From Caenorhabditis remanei (lineage: Eukaryota > Nematoda > Chromadorea > Rhabditida > Rhabditidae), in contig NC_071330.1 of assembly GCF_010183535.1 (NCBI RefSeq), positions 620,001-684,000 on the forward strand: a DNA stretch of 64,000 bases. The letters are read 5' to 3'. The notes under the pieces were generated by a model. It was given only the letters and a program-made list of their open reading frames with translations. It had not been told where the DNA came from and did no database searches. Within the stretch, counting starts at the first letter, position 1, and each line of letters opens with the position of its first letter. The translations under genes were made by a program, and so were the position numbers. Of the stretch, positions 12,001 through 22,726 are shown piece after piece.

Positions 12001-13676
12001 ATAACTTGCATCATTTGAAAAACTTTCCGACGCTGGAGGAGTTTGAGGAGTTTCAATGGGATACCAACTTCGGGAAGTGTCTGAAAGCGTTGTTAGGTGG
12101 GGAGAGGATTCTGGGTGCCTCTAGGAATTTGGATTCAAAAGTCTCAGAGTCCCCGCTAAGAAAGATGCTGACCGATGAGCAAGGAGAGTATGCTGACGCA
12201 ATGACTCACGGGGACTTGCCGGGAGGTGCTGTGGATTCCTGCTTTCGAGGTGGCAAGACTTTCGCGGTTGCGGTGACTGCTAACCTGTTGGCTATGGAGT
12301 CAAGAATCAAGTCCGCTGACGATCACCTGATTCACCTAGCTTGCAGCAACACTAACATTGCAGTGAAAGCTCTCACCGAAACTCACCTAACACTCCCTTA
12401 TCCCGCTCGAGCAGTCCGTCTGATCAATTTCAATCGATTTCGACAAGCTGACAAAAATAACCATACTCCTATCGATTACCCCTTGTTATGGCCCAATGTT
12501 CTTAGGCGTCATGTGATGGCGATGGATGCCAAGGTTTACAGTGAGGAAGAAGAGGATGAGTATGACATTGACGACGTTACTCAAAGTGCTTTTCACTATC
12601 TGAAGAAGAAAGATCTGAAAAGGGGTGATTTTAAGAGTTCGACGTTCTTAGATAGACTGGAACAAAAAGGAGAGCCCCAGATGAGTCGACTCGACACATT
12701 TGTAGCTATCTACAAGCCTCAAATTATCTTCGCCACCCACTCCGCTGTCACTGCATCCCTACATACTGGAAAATTCGAGAAGTTCAAGGCCAAAATTGCC
12801 ACTATCCAATTCGACGAAGCCCACCGCCTGCCAATGTTCTCCTTGATCTCCCTTGGCCTACGGATCCCCGATGCTTGCTTCGGTTTCATAGGGGATTCTA
12901 GATCGTTGCCAGCGTTTTCCGAGCCATTACTCCCATCGGATCTTTGGAACTACACCATTCGGAAAGTGCTGGAAGATTCATGGAAAAAACTTCCGAGCTT
13001 CAAATTCACCAAGTGCTTTGATACACAAATGGATCTTGTTAAGAACTGCAATGATCACTTTTATGGCAATACGTTGTGCTCTATGGGGAGAGTTGATTTG
13101 AAGGGTTTGAGGGATTTTGTTGGGAATATCTTCCCTATTCAAATTCTGAATAATCCGGAGCTTTTGGAGAGAGAGCAACATTCTGGGAACTCACTGTATT
13201 GTAGTCAAGAAGCACATCTTGCTGTGCAGCTTGTCAAGAAGATCCAGAAGCAATTCCCACAGTTGGAAATTGGAATCCTCACATTCTACAGAGCACAATG
13301 CTCCCAAGTCTCCAGAATCCATGGAATCGAAAATGTCTTTATTGGAACAGTGGATTGTAGTCAAGACTACAATTTCGACGTCACTATCATCCTCACCACG
13401 CGGCCGGATTCCTTCCACGAATCCAAGTTCCTCGAGGACCCCAAAAGACTTAATGTAGCGTTCTCAAGAGCCAAGGATGCTTGTTTTGTGATTGTTAATG
13501 AAGAGGCAGCAAGGAGTTCGGAGATTTGGAAGGGGATTTTGGAGGGGGTGCCGAAGGAAGCTCGTCGCGATGCAAGAACATTTATTGGTATTGGAGAAGG
13601 AGGTGAAGAAGAAGAAGATGATGGAGTTAGGCAGAGGAAGAGACGCTACACAGGACCACGTCCTGAATTTCGTTGA
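9036..13676 (+). CDS. UPF1-like superfamily 1 helicase, 1058 aa, 4 exons
   Basis: Exons 9036-9141, 9191-9283, 10652-10771, 10819-13676; all introns phase 1. The first ATG after the TTTCCAG acceptor was chosen. The N-terminal 110 residues are Pro/Ser-rich and low in order. The large last exon holds an unassigned N-terminal region and the helicase core: P-loop variant FRGGKT near 586, DEAHR (Walker B/motif II) near 771, GDSRSLP (motif III) near 797, GTVDCSQDYN (motif V) near 948, RLNVAFSRAKD (motif VI) near 982. Motifs V and VI are typical of the UPF1/DNA2/NAM7 group of RNA or DNA helicases. The P-loop departs from GPPGTGKT, losing its first Gly, and DEAH replaces the usual DEAQ-like box. The acidic stretch before the end is followed by a basic tail (RQRKRR). 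I infer nucleic-acid remodelling, possibly RNA surveillance or silencing; the substrate is unknown. Intron 2 carries F2 and the CTTCCGA repeat. Confidence 0.9.
9763..9892. mobile_element. Short MITE, family F2, in helicase intron 2
   Basis: Bounded by AGCACAGTTCTTACAACT and GGTTGTAAGAAGCGAGCCGT. It shares the AAAATGTCTCTTTTTCTCTG core with the copy at 6711-6834. Confidence 0.75.
10220..10570. repeat. CTTCCGA word-repeat element in helicase intron 2
   Basis: Two clusters of CTTCCGACTTCCGA repeats (10229-10290 and 10478-10570) flank about 190 bp of unique-looking DNA. Read on the other strand, the clusters have the form GGAAG-word repeats, GTGAAAAAAG linker, CCGGAAG-word repeats. The same scaffold with other words occurs near 17345-17520 and 25943-26222. 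Confidence 0.75.
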
Positions 13677-13886
13677 AGTGAGTTGAAGTTGAGGCACAAA
13701 CCTATTCAGATAGAGAGAGCATTACAAAATGGAATAGGTTCATTTTTACCGTTTTATAACTATTCGGGACGCGCGTGACGCATCAAATTGTCCCATTTCG
13801 AGCGCTAGATTTAGTAGAACGTGTAGATAAAACACAAAACTTCAATTTGACAGTTGACGGGGTTCCTTGGGGCTACGTTCACTAAA

Positions 13887-14103
13887 TACCGTAAAAACTG
13901 TTGGGCACCCAGAGATGCCAGTTCTAGACGGTATATCTCGCTTTCCAAAAAATATATCAAAAAGTTGTCAACTAACAAATAATTATTCAATATCCATTGA
14001 ATATTTCAATAGTTGGTAAAATTTTCATAGCTGTGAAACCCGCCGAGCTATAATGCTCTAAACTTCTCCAAGTGGGTGCTCTTATATTACAGGTTTTACG
14101 GTA
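13887..14103. mobile_element. MITE, family F10 (TACCGTAAAA ends)
   Basis: 217 bp bounded by TACCGTAAAA and TTTTACGGTA, with a TA at each border. A second copy at 22368-22590 has matching ends and related GGCGCACC / GGTGCGCC sub-terminal sequence. Confidence 0.75.
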
Positions 14104-14299
14104 GTTATAGGTCAACAACCAGGACCTGAATCTGCTACATATGTACCTTTTTTTCAGATTTATACTTCAACGGATACACCCAAATTCACGAAAGTTGGTG
14201 GTGCACACCCAAATCTTCATGAATCATACATCATTATTATCACTTGTCAAAAAAAACGTAAGTTATCTTTGTCTGTAATAGAACTGTTACTGATCAGAA

Positions 14300-14515
14300 C
14301 CGACAAGAATTGCATGGAAGGGGAAATTTCTTATCCGAAAGTTGGAAAACTGGAAAATTAGACTTTGGTCAAAACATTTTCAGTCATTTTATACCATTTT
14401 TCCATGTATTTCTGCGATATTTACTATTCCTAAATTCCACAGTTATGGAATGACAAAAGTCGGATGTAACTTTCTTTATCCGGAGGTTGGAATTCCAAGC
14501 AACTCTAGAACGGAC
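14300..14515. repeat. Degenerate copy of the GGAAG word-repeat scaffold
   Basis: Sparse remains such as TTATCCGAAAGTTGG at the left and AAGTCGGATGTAAC with TTATCCGGAGGTTGG at the right. They resemble a decayed, inverted version of 10220-10570. Confidence 0.4.
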
Positions 14516-14547
14516 CAAAATATTGCTAAACGGTATAGGAAAACCTA

Positions 14548-15429
14548 ACTAGGGAATGGTCAGGACTGACTTTGGAGTTCAGCAACGAGACCTAGCCCAA
14601 TCGAAAGACAATCGAATTTTGATGGGAAATCAGTTTTCAAAAATTGCTGACGACCCTCCAGAATCCAGATATTCTGGTCTGAAAATCCAAATTTAATACA
14701 TGTGATTTACTCGATTTTTCACCCAAATTTCGCTGTATTTCCCCCCAAATATGACGCCACCTGAACATGCATCTCGGCCAGCGATCGGTGGTCGAGGGGT
14801 GAGCGCGTCTGTCTTTGAAGCACGCTATGCAGGTTCGACCCCCGCTTGACCAATTTTGTTTTTGTTTTATTTTATTTCGGCGTTTTTTTCTATTTGAGCC
14901 GTTTTTCAATTAAATCGACCAGAAACTGTGAACGATTTTGAATAAAACTAATTACTTTGATAGTTAAGCTAACTAGAAGTGACGGCTGGGGAGATCAACT
15001 TTCAGAATGCTCTCTATGGAAAGGAGGCTATAAAACATGGGCGATATGTAGTTTCTGGTCGATTTAATTGAAAAACGGCTCAAATAGAAAAAAACGCCGA
15101 AATAAAAAAAAACAAAAACAAAATTGGTCAAGCGGGGGTCGAACCTGCATAGCGTGCTTCAAAGACAGACGCGCTCACCCCTCGACCACCGATCGCTGGC
15201 CGAGATGCATGTTCAGGTGGCGTCATATTTGGGGGGAAATACAGCGAAATTTGGGTGAAAAATCGAGTAAATCACATGTATTAAATGTGGATTTTCAGAC
15301 CAGAATATCTGGATTCTGGAGGGTCGTCAGCAATTTTTGAAAACTGATTTCCCATCAAAATTCGATTGTCTTTCGATTGGGCTAGGTCTCGTTGCTGAAC
15401 TCCAAAGTCAGTCCTGACCATTCCCTAGT
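14548..15429. mobile_element. Large foldback element (F5) with a tRNA-like core in each arm, 882 bp
   Basis: Ends are ACTAGGGAATGG and CCATTCCCTAGT. Arms of about 390 bp are almost identical inverted copies around a spacer of about 110 bp (14935-15050). Each arm carries a decayed tRNA: A-box-like TGGTCGAGGGG and B-box GGTTCGACCCC 31 bp apart, with a T-stem of four of five pairs and only five of seven acceptor pairs, two of them wobbles. The matching 90-codon open frames on opposite strands are by-products of the palindrome. Terminal ACTAGGGAA is shared with family F4, suggesting one transposon superfamily. Confidence 0.85.
14767..14842 (+). repeat. Decayed tRNA-like sequence in the left arm of F5
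   Basis: A-box and B-box are recognisable and spaced as in a short-variable-loop tRNA, but the D-stem and anticodon stem do not form properly and no credible anticodon loop exists. The mirror copy lies at about 15136-15211 on the minus strand. Confidence 0.5.
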
Positions 15430-15539
15430 AAGTAACAAGATGAATGGACGGTTTCTAACTTGTAACAGTTCTAGACCGGATGATTCTGCAGAATTGTACA
15501 GTTCTAATCAGATAAATTTTCAGATAACATCAAAAACAC

Positions 15540-16233
15540 CACCACCCATCCAATCGACACCATTCATACAATTTCTTGACTACTTCCAGTGCGGCCATTG
15601 TTGGCTCATTTCAATGTATAAATGGTGAATATTGGTAAGAGCTCCAAGAATCTGATGAGTACATTCAAACTGTTTTCAGGATTTCTTGATATGAAATGAA
15701 CAACTACATAGCCATGACATTCTGATAAAGCCACCAGTCCTGTTTTTATCAGGGAGGTTGGTGCGGTACTCCGGAGGAAGATCCACAACATTGATATTTC
15801 CAGTATCTCCGAAGGTTAGTGAGATTCATCTAGGTACTTCCAGGAGGCTCAACATCATCAATTCCAGATTCTTCAAAAAACAATTTCTCCAGCAACCACA
15901 TGGCTAGACTTCACTAGGCTTAACAACAAAATTTGGAAGCTTCTATGGTCTAAAAAGAGGTAGTTTTGAATAAATTTTAGTTAAATCTTCTAATTTTCTC
16001 AATTTCAGATAACGGCCCCCTTCCTGTGCTCCTGACTCTGTATCTTTGCTTACACACCCATTGCAGACAAACTGACAGGTAACTGGAGAGTTCCAAACCT
16101 ACTGAAACTTATTCCATTATTTCAGGATGACGGAGAATATGGGATCATCGGGACAAGAACACACTCTCTACTGATCACTGCTGCACAGATTTATCATCCA
16201 CCAGATCTAAGAATGTTATCAGTGAAATATTAG
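15540..16233 (+). pseudogene. Possible remnant of a small multi-exon gene
   Basis: Several acceptor/donor-like signals follow each other (acceptors near 15589, 15679, 15858, 16009 and 16126; donors near 15634, 15816 and 16080). The last putative exon, 16127-16233, ends in TAG and could encode a segment containing THSLLITAA, loosely like the stretch before the catalytic His of trypsin-type proteases. Upstream pieces are short and their frames cannot be joined without stops. It may be a decayed gene or coincidence. Confidence 0.25.
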
Positions 16234-16295
16234 TGATAAAATTGCGCTCCAACGCTGATTTTTAGAAAAGAAATCTGAGAGAACAGATTCAAAGG

Positions 16296-16750
16296 TACAG
16301 TACTGGCCATAAAGAATGCGACACTTGCAGTTTTCAGTTGGAAATGACAAACTTTATGAGTGTGAGACGGCTTCCCTGCTAGTCTGACAATATTGATTGT
16401 TTATGGACTATACAGATCACAAGTAGAGCTCCATTTTTGTAGTTGACAACTTTTTTGTACGGGCACATCCTAAAAAGTTACAGGCAATCTATGTAAAAAG
16501 CTCAAAAATTTCGCCTTTTAGCACGGAAAAACGACAAAAATTGCGAGAAATTACTTTCACGATTGATAACTTCTCAGGATGTGCCCGTACAAAAAAGTTG
16601 ACAACTATAAAAATGGAGCTCTACTTGTGATCTGTATAGTCCATAAACAATCTATATTGTGAGACTATCAGGGAGGCCGTGTCACACTCACAAAGTTTGT
16701 CATTTAAACTGAAAACTGTTAGTGTCGCATTCTTTATGGCCAATAATGTA
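16296..16750. mobile_element. Foldback/MITE, family F1
   Basis: Bounded by TACAGTACTGGCCATAAAG and CTTTATGGCCAATAATGTA. It is palindromic around about 16520 with CCGTACAAAAAAGTTG-type halves. Confidence 0.8.
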
Positions 16751-17717
16751 GATACATTAACCCAAAAAGGTTCCAAACCAAATGTACTCGATGTACTTTG
16801 TAAATCTCATAATTTCTTTCCCTCCGCTCCCATCGGTTATGATTTATAGGCGTTTAGTCTTTAATCATTCTTTCTATCTGTTTTAATTGAATTCTTTCAC
16901 CCACACATTTTCTGTCTGACTCCGCCTCTGCTCAGTATTAAAACAAAGGCGAGAGCTTATCTTTTATCATTTAATAAAGTTTTAATTATCCAAGTTTGAG
17001 GCTTTTCTTTTTTTTTCTTTTTTTTTGGTTTCCCGACAAACGCGACTCTCCAGAGTGCGAGCAGAACCCCCTCTGTTTATGGCGCATCGACCGGGAAGTC
17101 TCTCTCCTGTCTCTAATTAATTTTAAAAGAATTTTGAGAAATTTCAATAATTTTATGGAGAAGGCATGCGTGGAGGACCGCGAGTGCAGTCCGTCCCATG
17201 TTCCTCCAAACTAGTTTCTAATTAGCAATTTAATTTTGTGAATTCACGATGATAGCCATTTAACATCGGGTTATTGTAGGTCCCGAAAGACCCGACCCAC
17301 CGCCTTTAGCGAAATTGACTATCATCAGAAAAGTTTATTAGAAAACTAGTTTCTCGCTTTCCGCCTTCCTCCAAACAATTTTCGCTTCCGCCTTCCGCTC
17401 TCCGCTTTCCGCCGATATTTTTTCAATTCCGCCTTCCGCTTTCTGCCCAAAAAATGTTCATTCCGCTTTCCGCCTTCCGCCTTCCGCCTTCCGCCATTTC
17501 AAAAGCCGCATTCCGCTCAACTCTGACTCTGACGCGAATGCATCTATCGATGTTTGGTTGCTTCATCTATTTTTCTCTGTTACTGTGATTCATAAATATT
17601 TTTTATAGTGTTGAAGCACAACTCATAAAATCCCTCTTTATGTGTGCAAGAGGAGTTATTTAAACAGAGGAAAGGTACTGCAGATAATAAAATATTATAC
17701 CATTCACCCTTCCTGCC
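16751..17717. other. Spacer with (CGCTTTCCGCCTT)n word repeats
   Basis: No gene is supported. A block at 17345-17520 consists of CTTCCGC and TTTCCGC words in clusters separated by short linkers, the same architecture as 10220-10570 but with a different word. A T-rich tract is at 17000-17030. Confidence 0.6.
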
Positions 17718-18092
17718 ATGAAAAAATTGGTGAGTTTCAATTCTTGCATCCGCGCTCTACCGAAATTGTGGCACGAGGATTTCAGTGGAGCGTAGTTGTA
17801 AACACTGTGCTAATAAGAAACCTTCCAGATTTTTCTCAACTTTCTTATTCTCGTCTCCTCCTTGCCTTCTGTTTCAGCTGGCTCAACCTGCAGAGACAAA
17901 TGCCACCTGGATGAAATCTGCTGGAACAACGCATGTGTCCGTAAAGATCCATATGCAGATGAGAGACACCGTCAGAATTCTCTCAGACATTTTTACCGGA
18001 GAAAAGTTGGTCCGACATGTAGAAATGATAACGATTGTCGTGTGTTTGGAGAGCATTTGGTGTGCTTTCGTAATTTTTGTAAGCCTGAATGA
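17718..18092 (+). CDS. Small secreted cysteine-rich peptide, 91 aa, 2 exons
   Basis: Exon 1 is only ATGAAAAAATTG (17718-17729); exon 2 is 17829-18092. Joined in phase 0 they give a clear signal peptide (MKKLIFLNFLILVSSLPSVS, then A) followed by a mature part of about 70 residues with eight cysteines in two four-cysteine groups: C-x3-C-x5-C-x4-C and C-x5-C-x8-C-x4-C, each ending in a similar C-(W/F)-N-x-C style motif and separated by a basic linker (HFYRRK). It is probably exported and disulphide-bonded, as for antimicrobial or EB-like modules. I do not recognise the family. The 99-bp intron contains a degenerate F2 repeat. Two AATAAA signals follow the stop. Confidence 0.75.
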
Positions 18093-18098
18093 GTTCTG

Positions 18099-18110
18099 AA
18101 TAAAAATAAA
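18099..18110 (+). terminator. Poly(A) signals after the cysteine-rich peptide gene
   Basis: Overlap-free AATAAA at 18099-18104 and again at 18105-18110, starting 7 bp after the TGA. Confidence 0.6.
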
Positions 18111-18335
18111 TTGTTGGAATTGTTATTGTAAAAATAGAAATGTTAAGATGCGCTGCTCAGGTCTAAAATCAGACAGTTCACAACTAGGTCGCTTAAACGC
18201 GCTCCGTCGCTCAGCGGCTGGCACGGTGCCAAAAACAGACTTGGCTGAGTGCCAAGTTCGAGTTTAGCGTGTGTTTGTCGTATCTTTCAATGAAAAACGC
18301 GACGCACACGCAACGCGACTGGCGCGGTAAATTCA

Positions 18336-18610
18336 AAACTTTTCGTCGCACCCCTGTGAACTCACTTAAAACGCAATACTATGAGCTCTAAAGTATACCA
18401 AAATGTAATTCTCAAAGTTTTCTATCTCTCTGACGGGCCGGATGACTACGCGTTAATGTACCGGGTAAAAAAGTGCCAAAAATCGCGATAATGACCAAAA
18501 GCTCTTTTAGCCCGGCCCGCCGTCAATTCGGCCATCGCGATATTTCCGCACGAAAATGACGTCACTCGGACTCAGGTGAAACGAGTGCTACAGTAGTTTT
18601 TTGCGGCAAA
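18336..18610. repeat. Degenerate copy of foldback family F9
   Basis: Contains AAACGCAATACTATGAGC, TATACCAAAATGTAATTCTC and GACGGGCCGGATGACTA segments that match the F9 elements at 45273-45629 and 61044-61480. Confidence 0.55.
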
Positions 18611-18931
18611 TTAAAAAATTAATCTTTTTTCTCTAATTTTTATGCAATTTTTATCGAATTTCAACTTTTTTAAATTGTTTTTTCGAATTTATTCGAAGCA
18701 GAAGTGCCAAGAGATCATTGTTAAGAAAATTTCCATCAAATAATTGAGATCAGATTAGAATTATTACAGTTTCCCTTACTATTAGATTATTATTATTAAT
18801 ATATTATTATTGATTGATTTCCTCGGCCACTTGACTCCGGGATCCTCGGAAGTATCGAGTTGTTCTCTGGCATCCGGCGCATCGTGTCAGCCGCATGTTC
18901 TCCCAAGACTCCACGAATTGTTTGTCGTTTT

Positions 18932-21900
18932 TCAGAGTGTGCCATGCCAAGATTTCAAATTTCTCACGGTCGGAGGTCTGGAATTAAGATTTCTGTGCGC
19001 CTGTATATCCAGATGTCCTATCCCTACCGCCTCATCCACCATATACAAATAGGGCAGCGATTTCTTCTCGACACCAACATCACCAGCCAGGAGACCACTG
19101 ATGAACACGTCTTCCACCTGAAAATCAATTGAATCTCAATGGAGCGCATATGCCAACTTGTCAACTTACAGATATAAACTTCCGATGCTTAGTGGATACC
19201 GTAATTCTTTCGGCGGCTTTCCGGGTGACAAGATAGAACGGCCCGGAGAGGTATGATGGGAACACACGGCATTTGTATGAGGTTTTTGGGATGTACCTAA
19301 ATGCGCTCTACTGATAAAAGTTCGGTAGGGCGCACTTGCCGCCATTTATGACCTACCATTTACTTCGCTCGTCCTTGTGATGTACCGGCACGCCGGCCTC
19401 CCATTTTTCGCCGTAAATCGAGGAGCTCGTCATATTTATAGTTCCATCTTTGATAAAGTTGCTCAGCTGATCCGGGTAGAAAATCACGTCCTCATCGATT
19501 TTTCCGATCAGTTTCACTGATGGAGGCGTCTTAGTGTGACCGTAGAGAAGGAGGGATATCGACTGAAAATTTTTGTGTTTTTTGAAAAGAACATCTTGAC
19601 AGACAAAGATTCAAACAGAACTGCGGAAATCTGGACACCAAGATGCACCGACAGACAGATAAAGTAGTCACTGTATTTAGGTGTCAACAGATGTGGACAT
19701 CCGGACATTCGGACAGAACAATAGACAGGCATATATGCGAACAGAATGAAAAGTGATAGATATCCGGATACTAAACCGCACAAATGGATTAACCTAGCTT
19801 ACGGACAGACCGATAGACTGACAGACATCAAACTATTGGAAAATCAAAAGAAAGAAAATTTGGACATCCGGGCATGTGTGACAGACAGAAAAATCACCAC
19901 CATTACAAGACAAGCGGTAACTACAGCTATGATTTTAACCTTGAGACATCTGGACATCCGGATACTAAGACACACAGATAGACATTTTTCAGTTTCCGGA
20001 ATCCGGAACCGGAATGAGATTTTACATTTTCCGGAACACGGAATTCGGAAACGGAATCAAATTTTTGAAATCTGGAATCCGGAACCGGAATGCCGAAAAA
20101 ACCCGAAATCCGGATTCCGGACAACAGTGCTGGACACACTAACAGACATCCGAACAAACGATAATATCAAAAATGAACTTTTTTCCTTATTCGGAAGTCG
20201 GAATTCCATGCAAAGCTCTTTGCACATCAGGACATCAGGACATACAGACTAACAGAACGGACATCTGGACATCCGGACCACCACAGACAGACACCCCGAC
20301 CTACCTTCCATGTCAAATTGACATAAGTGTCCTCCAAATCGACGACAATCATATCTCCAAAAACCTCTGCCTCTCTCAGAATTACCGAGTTCTTCGCCTC
20401 GTTCTTCGCATCCACTCCAACCAAAAACATCACTTTCATCTGTTGTTTCTCCCCAATAATCTTATTCTTCTCCGAGTTCATCCACGTCTTTCTTATCACA
20501 TTTCGTCTCGCGAAGTTGTCAGAATTCGAGGAGACAATTATCAGAATTTCCGGGTTTCCATAGTCTTGTGGCACCTGAATCCAGTGGAATGTTTTCTGAA
20601 TGTCAGAGAAAACGATACGGTAGGTGTCATCACTGAACGCATTGGTCCCGTTGAGAGATTGTTCTGGAATAATTTGGGAGATGCAAATGCGCTCTATTGA
20701 CAACTCACTCTCCTGCCACTCGTCTTGAATACATGCCCGATCGACTTGCGTGAATTGTTGACTGTTTTTGTAGTCTGGAATAGATAGGGGGTTGAATAAT
20801 GTTAATAGCAACAGCGCTCTGTTGTATTCAATCAAAATTTTGGCGGGAAATTTAAAAAACACGATTTCGTTATCGGCATTCTTACAAATAGGGCGGCGCG
20901 TAACTCGCTTGGAACGCAATATTATGAACTGAAAAATATACCAAAATATAGATCTTGGCGAGTTTAATGTCCGTGGCATACTACTGTTATGATTAAACTG
21001 AAAACTTTTCCAATACGCAAGTTTGAGTATCTATAAAAAGCTGAAATATAAAAACAAGATTTTAAGACAAATTTATATTACTGCTGTAGGCATTTTCCTG
21101 GAAAAATGCAATTTTCAATTTTTTTTTTGAGTGTTTTGGACAAATTCAAGAATTTTCTACTTTATGATAATAGTTTCAATCAATTTCTAGGGTCAACATT
21201 TTTTAACGGTTTTCATGTACTGAAGGTTAAACGTTATTTCGATTCTAATTTCATAATATCCAAGTTTGTAACGTTTTTATGTTTATATTTTCTAAAACTG
21301 CAGGTAATTAGCTATCTTTCGTTTTTTAGATCTCCCATTTTGAGTTACTTGGGAAGGCCTCCGAGTGACCATGGAGTTATGGAACGTGGCCTACATCATT
21401 GGAAAGCTGAAATCACGCTGATTCCAAATATATATTCTGTTTTTGCCTTCAAGGCCTGGTATAAATAAATTTATTTGTGATTTTCGCGTGTTAAAAAGGC
21501 AATAATTTGCCATTTTTTCTAACTTTGACCTTGTTTTTCTTGAATACCAGGCCTTGAAGGCAAAAACAGAATATATATTTGGAATCAGCGTGATTTCAGC
21601 TTTCAAATGATATAGGACATGTCCCATATATCCATGGTCACTTGGAAGGCTTCCCCAGTTAGATTGAAGCGACTTATGAAGGTTTAAAGTTCAAGAAGCT
21701 TAATTTTTTTTTCAAATATTCAGTTTCCTAAACTATCAAAAACTATCATAGTACAGAACATGATATTTTCAGGAATATTTTATTTTCGTAAAGGTGTTAA
21801 TTTAAAGGAGGACTGAAGTCATATTTTTTTATTTCAGATTCTGATACTTCAGAAAATTCTGAGCAACTTTCATCATTGGAGCATAGGCTAAAAATCGCTC

Positions 21901-22719
21901 TAAACACCCAAAATTCACGTTTTCCCGGCTCAAATTGAGCTTTCGTGGAAGAGTTTTCCCAAGCGAATTTTCGCCCCCGTGTAGTCCTCTCGGATAAAAT
22001 TATTTCTTTTAATTTCTCGATTTCTCGTTTTCTTGCTTTTTTCAACGAAATTTCGTGTTTTTTCTTCTTTTTTACGATATAAATTTTAAAAAACACGAAA
22101 ATTTGTTGAAAAAAGCAAGAAAACGAGAAATCGAGAAATTAAAAGAAATAATTTTATCCGAGAGGACTACACGGGAGCAAAAATTCGCGTGGAAAAACTC
22201 TTCCACGAAAGCTCAATTTGAGCCGGGAAAACGTGAATTTTGGGTGTTTAGAGCGATTTTTAGCACATGCTCCAATGATGAAAGTTGCTCAGAATTTTCT
22301 GAAGTATCAGAATCTGAAATAAAAAAATATGACTTCAGTCCTCCTTTAAAACTAAAATTAGCCAAATTACCGTAAAACCTGTAATAGAGGCGCACCCGCT
22401 AGCAAGAGTTTGGAGCCTCCTATCTCGGCTGTCTCTGAAGATATGAAAATGTTTTAAACTGAAGAAATATTTTATGATTATTAAGCTATATTTTATCATT
22501 TACTTGCTTTTTGATATTTCCATTGAGAACCGAGATATACCGCTGCGAATAGGTACCGCTAGGTGCGCCTCCTTTAGAGCTTTTACGGTAGCCGATGAAT
22601 TCGCGAGCATTCCATGTTAGAAACAAAGCCAACTCACACAACAAGAATCCGGAAGCGACAATTATCAAAATGACGAGTACCCGGTTGACAATGGAAGACG
22701 TGCGACGGTTTTGTCGCAT
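18932..22719 (-). CDS. bre-2: GT31 beta-1,3-glycosyltransferase, bre-2-like, 358 aa, 6 exons
   Basis: Exons in transcript order: 22719-22587, 20774-20709, 20663-20305, 19562-19357, 19296-19170, 19117-18932. A 45-bp in-frame intron (20708-20664) has good GTGAGT and TTCCAG ends; keeping it would give 373 aa. The protein is a type II Golgi enzyme: short cytosolic tail, membrane anchor at about residues 9-36, then a lumenal GT31 domain with an RKTW-type motif near 125, the metal-binding DED near 209 and EDV near 299. It would transfer a sugar in beta-1,3 linkage, as in arthro-series glycolipid synthesis by BRE enzymes. The symbol rests on length, family and closeness to abce-1; another GT31 paralogue is possible. 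ATG lies 7 bp after a CTTTCAG acceptor, probably for a spliced leader. Intron 1 (1.8 kb) is filled by transposons. Confidence 0.85.
19563..20304. repeat. bre-2 intron 3 filled with GTCTGTCTGTCCGGATGTCC and CCGGAACC words
   Basis: Many degenerate copies of the CCGGATGTCC-type repeat (for example 19610-19720, 19860-19985, 20220-20300) surround a block at 19990-20125 made of TTCCGGAATCCGGAACC-type words. The latter is a further version of the word-repeat family. Confidence 0.65.
20875..20990. repeat. Truncated F9 arm in bre-2 intron 1
   Basis: Contains GCGCGTAACTCGCTTGG, TATTATGAACTGAAAAATAT and GATCTTGGCGAGTTT, matching one arm of the F9 foldback. Confidence 0.6.
21346..21660. mobile_element. 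Foldback element, family F4
   Basis: Arms carry GGAAGGCCTCCGAGTGACC and its near complement, with CCAAATATATATTCTG and its complement inside. About 315 bp, in bre-2 intron 1. The second copy is 24086-24472. Confidence 0.8.
21801..22350. mobile_element. Complete palindromic element, family F3, 550 bp
   Basis: Ends are TTTAAAGGAGGACTGAAGTC and its exact complement. The two arms mirror each other nearly base for base around about 22076. Each arm includes GTGTAGTCCTCTCGGATAA. Partial copies: 5458-5645, 23890-24085 plus 24473-24500, 27641-28010, 60255-60430, 62300-62890. Located in bre-2 intron 1. Confidence 0.85.
22368..22590. mobile_element. MITE, family F10, at the bre-2 exon 1 donor
   Basis: 223 bp bounded by TACCGTAAAA and TTTTACGGTA including the flanking TA. 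Sub-terminal GAGGCGCACC and GGTGCGCCTC pair. Its right end coincides with the 5' splice site of bre-2 exon 1 (C|GTAAAA on the minus strand). Confidence 0.85.
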
Positions 22720-22726
22720 TGGGGGT

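Noticed and set aside
14637..15340. Two nearly identical 90-codon frames on opposite strands (14637-14909 minus, 15068-15340 plus)
   Set aside because: They are the two arms of the F5 hairpin read in mirror. They cover a tRNA-like sequence and have no splice or homology support.
21797..22375. Matching 99- and 106-codon frames on opposite strands
   Set aside because: By-products of the F3 palindrome.
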